A stretch of 64,000 nt of DNA from Candidatus Deianiraea vastatrix (lineage in GTDB: Bacteria > Pseudomonadota > Alphaproteobacteria > Rickettsiales > Deianiraeaceae): contig NZ_CP029077.1 in assembly GCF_007993655.1 (NCBI RefSeq), forward strand, positions 47,985 to 111,984. The letters run 5' to 3'. The number at the start of each line of letters is the position of its first letter. Within the stretch, counting starts at the first letter, position 1. The notes under the pieces are model-generated. The model saw nothing but the letters and a program-made list of their open reading frames with translations. It did not search any database and was not told the origin of the DNA. This document shows, piece after piece, positions 35,927 through 46,205 of the stretch. A program made the position numbers and the translations under genes.

Positions 35927-37414
35927 CTACTCCTTCCACCCAATCTCCTTCAAGAATTCCTTGTATCCGCCGTGGAAAAGGAAGGTTTTGCCGCCGTCAA
36001 AGACAATAAGCTTGTTTGCAACTTCAAAGAGATATTCCTCATCGTGGGTGACCATTAAAACTGCGCCTTCAAATTCCTTAATTGCATCAAGCAGGGCTTC
36101 AGAAGATTCCATGTCAAAGTGGTTTGTTGGCTCATCCAGCATTAGTAAATTTACTTTATTTAGCAGGATTTTTCCAAGCATAACACGGCTTTTTTCACCA
36201 CCTGAAAGCACACCGATTTTCTTCTCAGCAAGTTGCCCTGGAAATAGCATATATGCACAAATTCTGCGAACTGTTCCGTAGTCTGACTCAGGGCTTGACT
36301 CTTGAAGTTCTTCCCATATTGCAAGATCTGGATTTAGGCGCTCAACATTTGTCTGCCCGAAGTATCCATATTTAGCCTTCTCGTTTATCGAAATTTCACC
36401 TTCTTTTGGTGTTAAAATTCCACCAATTAGCTGTAAAAGAGTTGATTTACCCTGTCCATTTCGCCCGATTATGCATATTTTATCACCTTTTTTAACTTCA
36501 AAGCTAAGATTGGTTATTAAATCCTTACTTTCTTCAAAGCCAAATGTTAGGTTTTTTACTTGTATAACATCGTCTTTTGTGTCATATGGCGTAAAGCTGA
36601 ATTTAAAGTCAAGATCTTGAATATTGTCAAGTTTTTTACGAACTTCTTTTTTCTCAAGCATTTTTATTCTTGATTGCACTTGACTTGCCTTACTTGCTGT
36701 TGCGCCAAATCTTCGTATCCAGTCTTCAAGCTCTTTCCTTTCTTTTTCCTCGGCAAGGCGTGTTTTTTCATATATTTCCTCTTCTTGTTTAATTTGCTCT
36801 TTAATTTTCTGCGGTTTTCCTTGAATTTTTCTAAAATTATTACGGTGAATAATGAGAGTATGCGTAATTACCTTGTCCATAAAATTTCTATCGTGTGTAA
36901 TTAATATTAATTCGCCCTCCCATTTTTTAAGAAAGTCCGCAAGCCAGCGAATTGAGTAAATATCAAGGTAGTTTGTTGGTTCATCCAATATTAAAAGTTC
37001 AGATTCCATAAGAAGCATTTTGGCAAGATTTACCTTAACTTGATAACCGCCTGACAATTCTTTTGGATCTTGAAACATTTGCTCACCAGAAAACCCAAGC
37101 CCCATAAGTATCATGTCGCCTTTCCAAGCCTCAGATTCACGCTCTGGTGGAAGAACGCTATAAACCTCCTCAGCCGCGGTTGGATGGGTAAAATCAAAGT
37201 GCTGCTCAAGGTAACCCACTCTATAGTAGTCTGGAATTTCAATTTTACCAGAACTTGGCTCAAGTTTTTTAAGTAGTAGCTTTAAAAATGTTGTTTTTCC
37301 TGTTCCATTTCGCCCTATTAGACCGATTTTTTCACCAGGGTTAATCGAGAAATTAACATCTTCGAAAATACATCTGCCATTGAATTCTATAGAAAGTTCA
37401 CGGATATTTATCAT
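35927..37414 (-). CDS. ABC-F family ATPase
   Basis: 495 residues with two ABC domains and no membrane segments: Walker A GRNGTGKT and GRNGQGKS, signatures LSGGY and LSGGEKSRV, Walker B LLILDEPTNYLD and LLMLDEPTNHFD, joined by a Lys/Glu-rich linker (about residues 195-270) as in EttA/Uup/YbiT translation factors. They act on the ribosome E site. The linker fits Uup or YheS-like members more than antibiotic-resistance types, but I cannot assign the subfamily. Confidence 0.9.
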   Translation of the reverse strand: MINIRELSIEFNGRCIFEDVNFSINPGEKIGLIGRNGTGKTTFLKLLLKKLEPSSGKIEIPDYYRVGYLEQHFDFTHPTAAEEVYSVLPPERESEAWKGDMILMGLGFSGEQMFQDPKELSGGYQVKVNLAKMLLMESELLILDEPTNYLDIYSIRWLADFLKKWEGELILITHDRNFMDKVITHTLIIHRNNFRKIQGKPQKIKEQIKQEEEIYEKTRLAEEKERKELEDWIRRFGATASKASQVQSRIKMLEKKEVRKKLDNIQDLDFKFSFTPYDTKDDVIQVKNLTFGFEESKDLITNLSFEVKKGDKICIIGRNGQGKSTLLQLIGGILTPKEGEISINEKAKYGYFGQTNVERLNPDLAIWEELQESSPESDYGTVRRICAYMLFPGQLAEKKIGVLSGGEKSRVMLGKILLNKVNLLMLDEPTNHFDMESSEALLDAIKEFEGAVLMVTHDEEYLFEVANKLIVFDGGKTFLFHGGYKEFLKEIGWKE

Positions 37415-37585
37415 ACTCAGTAAATGTAGTTTTTTTAAATGTTAAGCTAAATAAATAAAATGCAAGCAAAACTTCGTTATATTTTGTTTCTAGATTTTAT
37501 CTATTATTTTGGAATATTTTATTATGTGCATTTATGCTTGACAATTAATTTCCTTGGTTTTTATTTCTAAAAATACCTCATAAAT

Positions 37586-39277
37586 ATGAATGGTGCCAAA
37601 ATTTTGTTAAAAATACTAAAAAAGCACGGTGTAGAGACTGTTTTTGGCTATCCTGGCGGGGCGAATTTGACTCTTTATGACGAAATTCATCAGCAAAGCG
37701 ATATAAAGCATGTTTTAACATGTCATGAACAGGCTGCAATGCATGCTGCACAAGGGTTTTCTCGTGCAACAGGTCGCCTTGGAGTTGTTTTTTTGACATC
37801 TGGCCCCGGCGCAACAAATGGCGTTACCGGAATTGCCGATGCTATGCTTGATTCAACGCCAATTTTGATAATAACTTCGCAGGTTCCAACTTATGTTATT
37901 GGCTCTGATGCCTTTCAAGAAGCTGACGTAATTGGCATAACAAAGCCGATAACTAAACATAATTACTTGGTTAAAAAGGTTGAAGATGTTGCAAAAATTG
38001 TAAGCGAAGCGATAAATATAGCATCCACTGGACGAAAAGGCCCTGTTGTGGTCGACATTCCAAAGGATGTGCACGCCGCAATTTATAGCGATTATGCCGA
38101 TGTAGACTATAAAATTCGCGATTCTTATTTTGTAAAAACTGATATTAGCCAAGAGGAATTAATGCCCGCAATTGACATGATTTTAGCTGCAAAAAAGCCG
38201 ATTTTTTACCTTGGCGGCGGGATTTCGGCAAGCTGTGATGAGGTGTCTGAAAATGTGACAAAACTTGCTCATAAAACAGGCTTTCCAGTGACAACAACCC
38301 TTATGGGGCTTGGTGTTTTTGCAGGAAGTGATAAACAAAATTTACAAATGCTTGGAATGCATGGCAGTTATGAGGCAAATATGGCGATGAATAATGCAGA
38401 TTTGCTAATTGCAATAGGGGTTCGTTTTGACGATAGAGTGACAGGAAATCTTGCGAAATTTTCACCTAATTCAAAGAAAATTCATATAGATATCGACCCA
38501 TCTGAGTTTAACAAAAATGTTAAAGTTGACGCTGCAATTCGCGGGGATTGCGGTATTGCAATTAGTAAAATCTTGAAAATGCTAGATGGCAAAACTATGC
38601 AAAATCTTGAGCCTTGGTGGGCTGAAATTGAAAACTGGAGAGGGCGAAATTGTTTTGGTTTTGATCAGAAAAATGACGCAGAAATCCTGCCGCAATATGC
38701 GCTTTCAAGGGTTTATGAGCTTACAAAAGAGAAAAATCCATATTTTACAACCGATGTCGGACAGCATCAAATGTGGGCGGCGCAATATTTAAAAACCTCA
38801 ATGCCAAAGCACTTTATTACATCGGCAGGCCTTGGAACTATGGGCTTTGGTCTTCCTGCGGCAATTGGGGCGCAGTTTGCAAAGCCTGAAAACGCTGTAA
38901 TTTGCATTACTGGTGAGGGTTCTTTCATGATGAATATGCAGGAGCTTGCAACTATTAAGAGATACAATTTGCCGGTGAAAATCGTAATGCTGAACAACAA
39001 TTTTCTTGGAATGGTGCGTCAATGGCAGGATGAATTTTACTCAAATCGACACACGGAAGTGGATTTTACTCCAATTTGCCCAGATTTTATCGCACTTTGT
39101 GCATCTTTTGGAATTTGCGCAAAATTCGTTGATAAACCATCTGAAGTAGACGCGGGAATTTGCGAAATGATGAGTCATAATGGTGCATTTTTGCTTGTTG
39201 TTCGAACTAAAAGAGACGAAAATGTATATCCGATGATTCCACCTGGGGCAGGGCATAGTGAGATGCTGCTTGGATAG
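37586..39277 (+). CDS. ilvB: Acetolactate synthase, catalytic subunit
   Basis: ThDP enzyme joining two pyruvates (or pyruvate and 2-ketobutyrate), first step of valine, leucine and isoleucine synthesis. 563 residues: the catalytic Glu in VLTCHEQAAMHAAQG, VFLTSGPGATNGVTG, FAD/binding-domain RFDDRVTG, and the ThDP motif GEGSFMMNMQELATI...NNNFLGMVRQWQ. The regulatory subunit gene ilvN is not next to it. An upstream TTGACA (37538-37543) has no convincing -10. It abuts waaA tail to tail. Confidence 0.93.
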   Translation: MNGAKILLKILKKHGVETVFGYPGGANLTLYDEIHQQSDIKHVLTCHEQAAMHAAQGFSRATGRLGVVFLTSGPGATNGVTGIADAMLDSTPILIITSQVPTYVIGSDAFQEADVIGITKPITKHNYLVKKVEDVAKIVSEAINIASTGRKGPVVVDIPKDVHAAIYSDYADVDYKIRDSYFVKTDISQEELMPAIDMILAAKKPIFYLGGGISASCDEVSENVTKLAHKTGFPVTTTLMGLGVFAGSDKQNLQMLGMHGSYEANMAMNNADLLIAIGVRFDDRVTGNLAKFSPNSKKIHIDIDPSEFNKNVKVDAAIRGDCGIAISKILKMLDGKTMQNLEPWWAEIENWRGRNCFGFDQKNDAEILPQYALSRVYELTKEKNPYFTTDVGQHQMWAAQYLKTSMPKHFITSAGLGTMGFGLPAAIGAQFAKPENAVICITGEGSFMMNMQELATIKRYNLPVKIVMLNNNFLGMVRQWQDEFYSNRHTEVDFTPICPDFIALCASFGICAKFVDKPSEVDAGICEMMSHNGAFLLVVRTKRDENVYPMIPPGAGHSEMLLG

Positions 39278-40498
39278 TTAATATTTCATTATTTTATTAA
39301 TAATATTTTCGCTTACGCACTGCTGACTAGATACGAATTTTTCAATATTTTGTATATATTTATTGTAATTTTGAATGATATTTTGCGTTATTTTTGTGAT
39401 ATTTTCATTATCTGAGACTTCAAGGCATTTTCCACTTAAATTATTGACATTTTCTTTGCAATTTTCATGAAATTTACCGATAATTACTGGTTTTTTATGG
39501 AAAATTGACTCAAGTGGATTATGTCCGCCAATATTTGGCACAAAACTTCCGCAAACAAAAACTAATTTTGCAATATCGTAAAAATGTGCCATGCAGCCTA
39601 TTTCATTGACTATTAATATGTCGTCTTTTGTGATTTCATGGGGATTTTTTAGAAAATTTGTGAGCAAAATAGGCTTTTTATCGTAGTTTTTGACTATATT
39701 TAATACATCAATTGCTCTATGTGGTCTACGTGGTGCTATTATTACCTGAAAACCTAGATCCAGTATAGCTTTTAGCGCAATTTCCTCTTCACCTTCATGG
39801 CTGCTTGAAATCAACAGAACTTCATTTTGAATGTATTTTTTAATATCGATTTTAGGGTTGTAAATTGGAACATAATCTGCCTTAATATTGCCGATAAAGT
39901 CTACATTTTTGTTAAATATTTTAATGTTTTCAACTATTTTTTCTTCGGCTGTGAAAATATGCTTAAAATATCCAATTGGATTGAAATTTATTAACTTTTT
40001 TATACCATGCCACCTTGAAATACTTTTGACGGACATGCGTAAATTGACCATAAATACTCGTTTTTTTGCAAAAAATCTTGAGAAAAATATCATATTTGCC
40101 CATATTTCAGATTCAATAAAAATGACGATTTTTGGGCGTAAAATTGCTAAAAAAATCAGTACAAATGGTGCAAAATCAAATGGAATGTAAGATATATGGA
40201 TTGCTTTATTTTTGCCAAAAACCCCCATCAGCATTGAAAAACTTGTTTTTGTCATCACGGTGATTTTCACAAAATATCCGTCTTTAATTAAAGTTTCTAT
40301 CATCTTAAAAGCGCTTTTTGCCTCTCCAACGCTTGCTGCATGAATATATATCACATTTTTACGAGTAAAAATCGGACAAAATAGCCCAAATCTGTTTATA
40401 ATTGAGTGTAAATTTTCTTTTTTGGTAAAGGCGCGAAAGATGAGTATTAATGGGTAAAATATTACTATAATTAGCGTTATTATTTGATAAATTAACAT
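39278..40498 (-). CDS. waaA: 3-deoxy-D-manno-octulosonic acid (Kdo) transferase
   Basis: Adds Kdo to lipid A precursors at the inner membrane. 406 residues: N-terminal membrane helix, IHAASVGEAKSA, FIESEIWANMIF, FMVNLRMS, and in the C-terminal Rossmann half FVCGSFVPNIGGHNPLE. All are hallmark WaaA blocks. It shows that the organism makes Kdo-containing LPS. Number of Kdo residues added is unknown. Its start diverges from sucC. Confidence 0.93.
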   Translation of the reverse strand: MLIYQIITLIIVIFYPLILIFRAFTKKENLHSIINRFGLFCPIFTRKNVIYIHAASVGEAKSAFKMIETLIKDGYFVKITVMTKTSFSMLMGVFGKNKAIHISYIPFDFAPFVLIFLAILRPKIVIFIESEIWANMIFFSRFFAKKRVFMVNLRMSVKSISRWHGIKKLINFNPIGYFKHIFTAEEKIVENIKIFNKNVDFIGNIKADYVPIYNPKIDIKKYIQNEVLLISSSHEGEEEIALKAILDLGFQVIIAPRRPHRAIDVLNIVKNYDKKPILLTNFLKNPHEITKDDILIVNEIGCMAHFYDIAKLVFVCGSFVPNIGGHNPLESIFHKKPVIIGKFHENCKENVNNLSGKCLEVSDNENITKITQNIIQNYNKYIQNIEKFVSSQQCVSENIINKIMKY

Positions 40499-40607
40499 TT
40501 TTCACCCAAAATTAACCTTTGATAAAAGTTTTAAAATTATTTTCAAGAAAAAACTTGCAAATTATTTTTTATAAACTAGTAATGATGGCATTTTGATGAC
40601 AAATATT

Positions 40608-41780
40608 ATGAATATACACGAGCATCAGGCGAAAGAAATTCTTCGCGGTTATAACGTTCCAACATCTTTTGGCTACGCTGCTTTTAGCGTTGATGAAGCT
40701 GTTTCTTCGGCTGAAAAATTGCAAAAAGATGGAGCATCAGTGTTTGTTGTGAAGGCTCAAATTCACGCTGGTGGACGGGGAAAAGCTGGCGGTGTCAAGG
40801 TTGTAAAAACTATTGATGATGTAAAAAAAGAAGCCCAAAGAATGCTTGGAATGAATTTGGTAACACATCAGACCGGAAAAGAAGGCAGAATTGTCAAAAG
40901 ACTGTATATAGAATCTGGCTCAAGTATCGCAAAAGAATATTATTTATCGGCTGTTTTGGATAGAGCAAGTGCTGCAGTAGTCTTTATTGCATCAAGCGAG
41001 GGCGGGGTTGAAATTGAAGAGGTTGCCCACAAAACTCCTGAGAAAATAATTAAAGCAAAAGTTGGCATAGAATCTGGACTTTTGCCTATGCACGTGCGTC
41101 AACTTGGCTTTGGAATTGGCTTAAAAGCGACTCAATTAAAGGAATTTGGCAAAATTGTTGAAGGTTTGTATAAGATCTTAATCGAAAAAGATGCGATGCA
41201 GATTGAAATTAATCCATTAGTTGCAGATGAAAAAGATTCTTTGATATGCCTTGACGCAAAATTTGGATTTGACGCAAATGCGCTTTTTAGACATCCGGAT
41301 ATTGCACAGCTTCGCGATCCAAACGAGGAAGATCCGCTTGAAACTGAAGCTGGAAAATACGGCCTAAATTATGTGAAAATGAATGGAAATATCGGGTGCA
41401 TGGTAAATGGAGCTGGTCTTGCGATGGCGACTATGGATATTATTAAATTATACGGCAAGGAGCCTGCAAATTTCCTTGATGTTGGCGGTGGTGCGAATAA
41501 GGAAAAAGTCACTCAGGCGTTTAAAATTATATTATCAGATGAAAATGTAAAGGGCGTTTTGGTCAATATTTTTGGCGGAATTATGCGTTGCGATATAATT
41601 GCAGATGGCATTTTGGCTGCCGTTAAAGAGGTTGGGATTAAAATTCCACTAGTTGTTCGCCTTGAGGGAACAAATGTTGAGCTTGGAAAGAAAATCATTA
41701 ATGAATCTGGCTTAAATGTAATATCGGCAGACGATTTAGATGACGCTGCGCAAAAAATTGTTTCCGCTGTTGGTAATTAA
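40608..41780 (+). CDS. sucC: Succinyl-CoA synthetase beta subunit
   Basis: Forms ATP or GTP from succinyl-CoA in the TCA cycle, with SucD. 390 residues from the ATG at 40608 giving [12 protein letters not shown], the canonical start; in-frame TTG/ATG at 40593/40596 precede it. ATP-grasp region: [24 protein letters not shown], and the CoA-ligase end [13 protein letters not shown] and [11 protein letters not shown]. The next gene is a small kinase, then sucD. Confidence 0.95.
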   Translation: MNIHEHQAKEILRGYNVPTSFGYAAFSVDEAVSSAEKLQKDGASVFVVKAQIHAGGRGKAGGVKVVKTIDDVKKEAQRMLGMNLVTHQTGKEGRIVKRLYIESGSSIAKEYYLSAVLDRASAAVVFIASSEGGVEIEEVAHKTPEKIIKAKVGIESGLLPMHVRQLGFGIGLKATQLKEFGKIVEGLYKILIEKDAMQIEINPLVADEKDSLICLDAKFGFDANALFRHPDIAQLRDPNEEDPLETEAGKYGLNYVKMNGNIGCMVNGAGLAMATMDIIKLYGKEPANFLDVGGGANKEKVTQAFKIILSDENVKGVLVNIFGGIMRCDIIADGILAAVKEVGIKIPLVVRLEGTNVELGKKIINESGLNVISADDLDDAAQKIVSAVGN

Positions 41781-41784
41781 TATT

Positions 41785-42315
41785 ATGGTTGTGATTCTAA
41801 ACGGTCCATCATGCAGCGGGAAAAGCACCATTGCTAAAGAGATTTGCAAGTTATCGGATGATAAATTTGTGCATTTGCAAGTTGATGAGGCTAAGAATTA
41901 TCTATCTACAATACTAGATCAGAAATCAACACTAAGGCATATTGGAAGACAAATTTGTGATGATATATTGCTCCAAACTGCAGATATTTTCCTAAAAAAT
42001 GGAAAAAATGTCGTAATTGACACAATATTTAATGGCGATGATGCTGTTTTAATTGCTAAAAAGCATCTTGATTTTTTTCAAAATCAAAAGGTTTTATTTG
42101 CTGGAATTGAATGTGCGTTAACTGAAAGGCTAAAAAGATTTAAGGTGCAAAATGACAACCCAAGAAGAAATGAAAAAGCGATTATTGAGCATGAGGGTGT
42201 TTTTGAATTATGTAAATCGCTTTATAGTGAAGTTTTTGATACTATAAAAATGTCGGCAAATGATATTGCAAAGCAGATTTTGGCTAAAATAGGTGTGAGT
42301 TTAAGTTTTAATTAA
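41785..42315 (+). CDS. P-loop kinase resembling chloramphenicol phosphotransferase
   Basis: 176 residues from the ATG at 41785 ([15 protein letters not shown]). Walker [10 protein letters not shown], then HLQVDEA, an acidic strand [24 protein letters not shown] and a basic lid [11 protein letters not shown], like the chloramphenicol phosphotransferase/AAA_33 small-molecule kinase group. It lies between sucC and sucD with 4-bp gaps on both sides, so it must be co-expressed with them. Substrate unknown; resistance is only one of several roles in this group. Confidence 0.75.
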   Translation: MVVILNGPSCSGKSTIAKEICKLSDDKFVHLQVDEAKNYLSTILDQKSTLRHIGRQICDDILLQTADIFLKNGKNVVIDTIFNGDDAVLIAKKHLDFFQNQKVLFAGIECALTERLKRFKVQNDNPRRNEKAIIEHEGVFELCKSLYSEVFDTIKMSANDIAKQILAKIGVSLSFN

Positions 42316-42319
42316 TGAT

Positions 42320-43201
42320 ATGTCGGTTCTTGTTAATAAAAATACAAAGGTAATTTGTCAAGGTTTCACTGGTCAGCAGGGAACTTTTCATAGTGAGCAG
42401 GCCATAGCTTATGGAACAAAAATGGTGGGCGGGGTGACCCCTGGAAAAGGTGGATCTACGCACTTGGATTTGCCAGTTTTTGACACGGTTTTGGATGCAA
42501 AAAAGAAGACGGATTGCAATGCCAGCGTGATTTATGTTCCGCCGCCTTTTGCTGCCGATGCGATTTTTGAAGCAATTGACGCGGAAATTCCTCTTATAGT
42601 CTGCATAACTGAGGGAATTCCAGTTCACGACATGTTAAAGGTTAAAAATGCACTAAAAAATTCAAGATCTAGATTAATTGGTCCAAATTGCCCTGGAATT
42701 ATCACTCCTGGTGAATGTAAAATCGGTATTATGCCAGGTCACATTCATAAACCTGGAAAAGTTGGAATAGTTTCTCGCTCTGGAACCCTCACTTATGAAG
42801 CGGTTTTCCAAACGACAAATATCGGTCTTGGACAGTCAACTTGCATTGGAATAGGTGGAGATCCTTTAAATGGCACGAATTTTACAGATTGCATCGAAAT
42901 GTTCCTTGCGGATGAGCAAACTGAGGCTATAATAATGATAGGTGAAATTGGCGGCGAGGCTGAGGAAAATGCGTGTGAATTTATCAAAAAATCGAAGATT
43001 AAAAAGCCAATGGCTGGATTTATCGCAGGCCGCACAGCACCAGAAGGCAGAACAATGGGCCATGCCGGAGCTATAGTTTCCGGCGGTAAGGGCGATGCCG
43101 GCTCAAAAATGGAAGCGATGAAATCTGCGGGAATTATTGTTTCTGAGTCTCCGGCTCGTATAGGTCAGGCTTTAGTTGATGCGATAAGTAAGGCTAAATA
43201 G
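42320..43201 (+). CDS. sucD: Succinyl-CoA synthetase alpha subunit
   Basis: Partner of SucC; carries the phosphohistidine. 293 residues: CoA-binding [48 protein letters not shown], and the active His in [14 protein letters not shown]. Start ATG at 42320, 4 bp after the inserted kinase gene. Confidence 0.96.
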   Translation: MSVLVNKNTKVICQGFTGQQGTFHSEQAIAYGTKMVGGVTPGKGGSTHLDLPVFDTVLDAKKKTDCNASVIYVPPPFAADAIFEAIDAEIPLIVCITEGIPVHDMLKVKNALKNSRSRLIGPNCPGIITPGECKIGIMPGHIHKPGKVGIVSRSGTLTYEAVFQTTNIGLGQSTCIGIGGDPLNGTNFTDCIEMFLADEQTEAIIMIGEIGGEAEENACEFIKKSKIKKPMAGFIAGRTAPEGRTMGHAGAIVSGGKGDAGSKMEAMKSAGIIVSESPARIGQALVDAISKAK

Positions 43202-43480
43202 TCTGTTTTGAGCTATCTTAAGATGCTATTTTTTGATTAAAATAAGCTAAAGTCTTGTCTTTATGGCTTTTTACATTCTAAGATAAAGATTAGCGTTTTA
43301 CTTTTGCTTTTAGAAATAAGCGATGCGAATGTTTTTTTGATGCTTTGGTAAATTTGTTTACTTTGTTGCGTTTAATTTTGCCGATTTAAGAATTTGAAAA
43401 AGTATTATTTGTAAAAAATAATTTTTTTCTTGAAAATAGTAAAAATAGTTTTATGATATATTAAAGAACTGATTTTAAAT
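43202..43480 (+). other. Intergenic stretch before sucB
   Basis: 279 bp without a convincing ORF or RNA gene. A short hairpin-like AGCTATCTTAAGATGCT followed by TTTTTT lies near 43211-43235 and might end the sucD transcript. The sucB promoter sits at the right end. Confidence 0.4.
43430..43457 (+). promoter_or_regulatory. Probable sucB promoter
   Basis: TTGAAA (43430-43435), 16 bp, TATGAT (43452-43457), 23 bp before the ATG at 43481. Confidence 0.55.
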
Positions 43481-44650
43481 ATGATTAATATATTAACTCC
43501 AACGCTTGGCGAGTCTGTAACTGAGGCGACAATTGCAAAATTTCATAAAAAAATTGGTCAGGCTGTGAAAAAAGATGAATTAATCGTTGAAATAGAGACT
43601 GAAAAAGTTATGCTTGAGGTTTGTGCTGCATCTGATGGAGTTATTGAGAGATATGCCTTTAAAGAAGGAGATACTGTGCATGCTGGCGATGTTATTGGGG
43701 CTATAAATCCAAGTGGTGTTGCAAGTGTTGCTGCGTCAGACTCTGCTAAAGAAAATGTAGCTTCAAGCGATAGAAATCCGTCTCCATCTGCGCAAAAAGC
43801 AATACATGAAAACAATGTTAGTGCAAAAGATATAAACGGAACAGGTAGAGCAGGGCAGGTCTTAAAGGAAGATGTGCTAAGCTATGTAATAAATCAATCT
43901 GCATCGTCAAAACCTTGTGAGGTAGCTGCTAAAAGTGATTTTACATCAAGCAAATCTTTTGAGCGTGTGAAGATGACAAAACTTCGTCAAGTTATTGCAA
44001 AGCGTTTGAAAGATTCACAAAATACCGCTGCAATACTGACGACTTTTAATGAGGTTGATATGTCTGCCGTTATGGAATTGCGCAATCAATATAAGGAGAA
44101 ATTTGAGAAAAAATATGGTGCAAAGCTTGGTTTTATGTCTTTTTTTGTAAAAGCTGCAGTTGCCGCACTTCGTGAAATACCAGCTATTAACGCAGAAATT
44201 GATGGAGCTGATATAATTTTCAAGAATTTCTACGATATTGGTGTTGCAGTTGGAACGGAAAATGGACTTGTTGTTCCAGTGGTGCGTGACTGCGATAAAA
44301 TGTCTTACGCGCAAATTGAATCTAAAATAGTTGAATACGGCAAAAAAGCTCGCGATGGAAAATTATCGGTTGACGAAATGCAAGGCGGAACATTTACTAT
44401 ATCAAATGGTGGGGTTTATGGCTCTCTTCTTTCAACCCCAATAATTAATCCGCCGCAATCAGGCATTTTAGGTCTTCATAACATAGTAAAGCGTGCAGTT
44501 GTGGTAAATGACGAAATTGTAATTCGCCCAATGATGTATATTGCATTATCTTACGATCACAGAATTGTTGATGGCAAGGAAGCTGTAACATTTTTAGTTC
44601 GTATAAAGGAATTAATTGAAGATCCAAGAAGGCTGGTTTTGGATTTGTAA
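43481..44650 (+). CDS. sucB: Dihydrolipoyllysine succinyltransferase, 2-oxoglutarate dehydrogenase E2
   Basis: E2 core of the 2-oxoglutarate dehydrogenase complex. 389 residues: lipoyl domain ([12 protein letters not shown]; lipoyl Lys K42 in [10 protein letters not shown]), a Ser/Ala-rich linker, the E3-binding domain ([23 protein letters not shown]), and the catalytic domain ending [23 protein letters not shown] marks it as the succinyl rather than acetyl form. sucA is not in the window. Confidence 0.95.
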   Translation: MINILTPTLGESVTEATIAKFHKKIGQAVKKDELIVEIETEKVMLEVCAASDGVIERYAFKEGDTVHAGDVIGAINPSGVASVAASDSAKENVASSDRNPSPSAQKAIHENNVSAKDINGTGRAGQVLKEDVLSYVINQSASSKPCEVAAKSDFTSSKSFERVKMTKLRQVIAKRLKDSQNTAAILTTFNEVDMSAVMELRNQYKEKFEKKYGAKLGFMSFFVKAAVAALREIPAINAEIDGADIIFKNFYDIGVAVGTENGLVVPVVRDCDKMSYAQIESKIVEYGKKARDGKLSVDEMQGGTFTISNGGVYGSLLSTPIINPPQSGILGLHNIVKRAVVVNDEIVIRPMMYIALSYDHRIVDGKEAVTFLVRIKELIEDPRRLVLDL

Positions 44651-44714
44651 TTTTTTTCTTGACTTTTATTTTATTTTTGATTTAGTTCTAATACATCATA
44701 TTTGATATTTTACC

Positions 44715-45380
44715 ATGAGATTCCCAATTGGAGATAGTTATGTAATAAGCATTCATAAAGAAGGTGAGCGTTTCGTAATAATGTTTGCGATAGCTACCGT
44801 TATTTTATTTTTCATGAATTCGGTTTTATGTACGATTTCATTTTTCCTTACTTTGTGCTGTATAGGATTTTTTAGAGATCCAGAAAAGATGATTCCTAAG
44901 CAGTCTGGAATTATTTTAGCACCTGGTGATGGTAAAGTTACTAAGGTTGCAATTGTTGAGGCTCCTGCTGAAATAAAGTCATTAGCTGGGCAAGAAATGC
45001 TAAAAGTTAGTATATTTTTAAGTGTTTTTGACATACATGTAAGCCGCGTTCCAGTTGGTGGAAAAATAATAGAGACAAATTATATTCCTGGTAAATTTAT
45101 TAGTGCAGAGCTTGAAAAATCTTCTGCTGAAAATGAAAGAAATGCTATAGTTATACAGACGGAAAATAATGACAAGATAGGTTGCGTACAGATTGCTGGT
45201 TTAATTGCCCGTCGTATTGTATCTGAGGCAAAAGATGGCATGGAATATAATATTGGTGATAGATATGGTATTATTAGATTTGGGTCTAGAATGGATATTT
45301 ACATGCCAACTAAGTATATTGTAAATGTTGTAGAGGGTCAAATTACCGTTGGTGGCGAAACCATTATTGCAAAAATTTAA
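44715..45380 (+). CDS. psd: Phosphatidylserine decarboxylase proenzyme
   Basis: Makes phosphatidylethanolamine, the donor used by EptA-type transferases. 221 residues, the short alphaproteobacterial form: N-terminal membrane segment (FVIMFAIATVILFFMNSV), FFRDPEKMIP, LAPGDGKV, SIFLSVFDIHVSRVP, and the self-cleavage site in RFGSRMDIY, where Ser becomes the pyruvoyl group. The cytidylyl partner gene pssA often follows psd in alphaproteobacteria, but here an orphan gene does. Confidence 0.94.
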   Translation: MRFPIGDSYVISIHKEGERFVIMFAIATVILFFMNSVLCTISFFLTLCCIGFFRDPEKMIPKQSGIILAPGDGKVTKVAIVEAPAEIKSLAGQEMLKVSIFLSVFDIHVSRVPVGGKIIETNYIPGKFISAELEKSSAENERNAIVIQTENNDKIGCVQIAGLIARRIVSEAKDGMEYNIGDRYGIIRFGSRMDIYMPTKYIVNVVEGQITVGGETIIAKI

Positions 45381-45437
45381 TTCTGAAAAAATTGATTTTA
45401 ATATTGCATTTTATTCATAATTTATATACAAAACCCC

Positions 45438-45465
45438 TTGCTTTTTATGAAAATAGCCTTAGAAT
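45438..45465 (+). promoter_or_regulatory. Probable promoter of the coiled-coil orphan gene
   Basis: TTGCTT (45438-45443), 16 bp, TAGAAT (45460-45465), 20 bp before the ATG at 45486. Confidence 0.45.
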
Positions 45466-45485
45466 GAATTGTTTTTAGTTTTTTT

Positions 45486-46082
45486 ATGGGTCAATGTCAA
45501 GCATGTGGTCTGGATAGAGCTGTATTATCAGAAAAAATAAATGCTTTAGACGAACAACATCGTAAGGAATATGAAGATCTTAACAGTAAATATAACAATT
45601 TATTTGGTAAATATGATTCTTTGAAAAAACAATATAAGGGTCTTGTTATAAAATTTTCTCACCTTAAAGATGTAAATAAAATGCAGCAAGACGAACTTGA
45701 TCGGTTACAAAGCGAGGGAGGGAATACACGACATACTTCAATGATGGAAAATTTTTCATATTTAGCAAACAAACAAGAGCTAGAACGCACGATACAGCAG
45801 AGAGAATGTGAATTACTACGAATTTTCCTGGAAGACCGCAGAAAGAAAATTCAATTATTAGAAAAAGAAAATTCGGAACTCAATAAGCTTGTGCGTGAAC
45901 TTCAACAAAATCCAAGACCAAAGCAAACACTAAATCCATATAAAATCGGCAATCCAAAGCCAAAAATTCATAATCCAAGGCAAATAATTTATCCGCAAAA
46001 AGATACAATGCAAAAAATGATAAAACAACTTCAGAAAGCAAATTTCCAATCTAGAAATGGTCAGAATTTGTTATATAATTAA
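45486..46082 (+). CDS. Coiled-coil orphan protein with MGxCxxC N-terminus
   Basis: 198 residues, no recognised family. The N-terminus is MGQCQACG. Gly at position 2 and a small residue at 6 fit the eukaryotic N-myristoylation pattern, and Cys4/Cys7 would be palmitoylation-like; alternatively CQAC is a metal-binding CxxC. Residues ~15-140 are a strong coiled coil (KYNNLFGKYDSLKKQYKGL; LLEKENSELNKLV). The C-terminus is basic and Pro/Asn/Gln-rich. No signal peptide. AT-rich leader and own promoter as for other orphan genes. Inference: candidate effector. Confidence 0.7.
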   Translation: MGQCQACGLDRAVLSEKINALDEQHRKEYEDLNSKYNNLFGKYDSLKKQYKGLVIKFSHLKDVNKMQQDELDRLQSEGGNTRHTSMMENFSYLANKQELERTIQQRECELLRIFLEDRRKKIQLLEKENSELNKLVRELQQNPRPKQTLNPYKIGNPKPKIHNPRQIIYPQKDTMQKMIKQLQKANFQSRNGQNLLYN

Positions 46083-46187
46083 ACGAGGAATTGATAAAAC
46101 AAATCTTTTTACTCTAAAAAATCAAGAATTTATAAATTATGGAAATCATTAAAAAATCTGCTTCCTAAAATTGTGTAAAAATTATAA

Positions 46188-46203
46188 ATCAAGCATGCTT
46201 GAT
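46188..46203 (-). terminator. Palindrome after sdhA, possible terminator
   Basis: Perfect 16-bp palindrome ATCAAGCATGCTTGAT, 2 bp after the sdhA stop; on the minus strand it is followed by TTATAATTTTT. The loop would be only about 4 nt, so it may instead be a protein-binding site. Confidence 0.4.
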
Positions 46204-46205
46204 GC

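Noticed and set aside
37538..37566. ilvB promoter
   Set aside because: TTGACA is present at 37538 but no acceptable -10 lies at 15-19 bp, so I did not list it.
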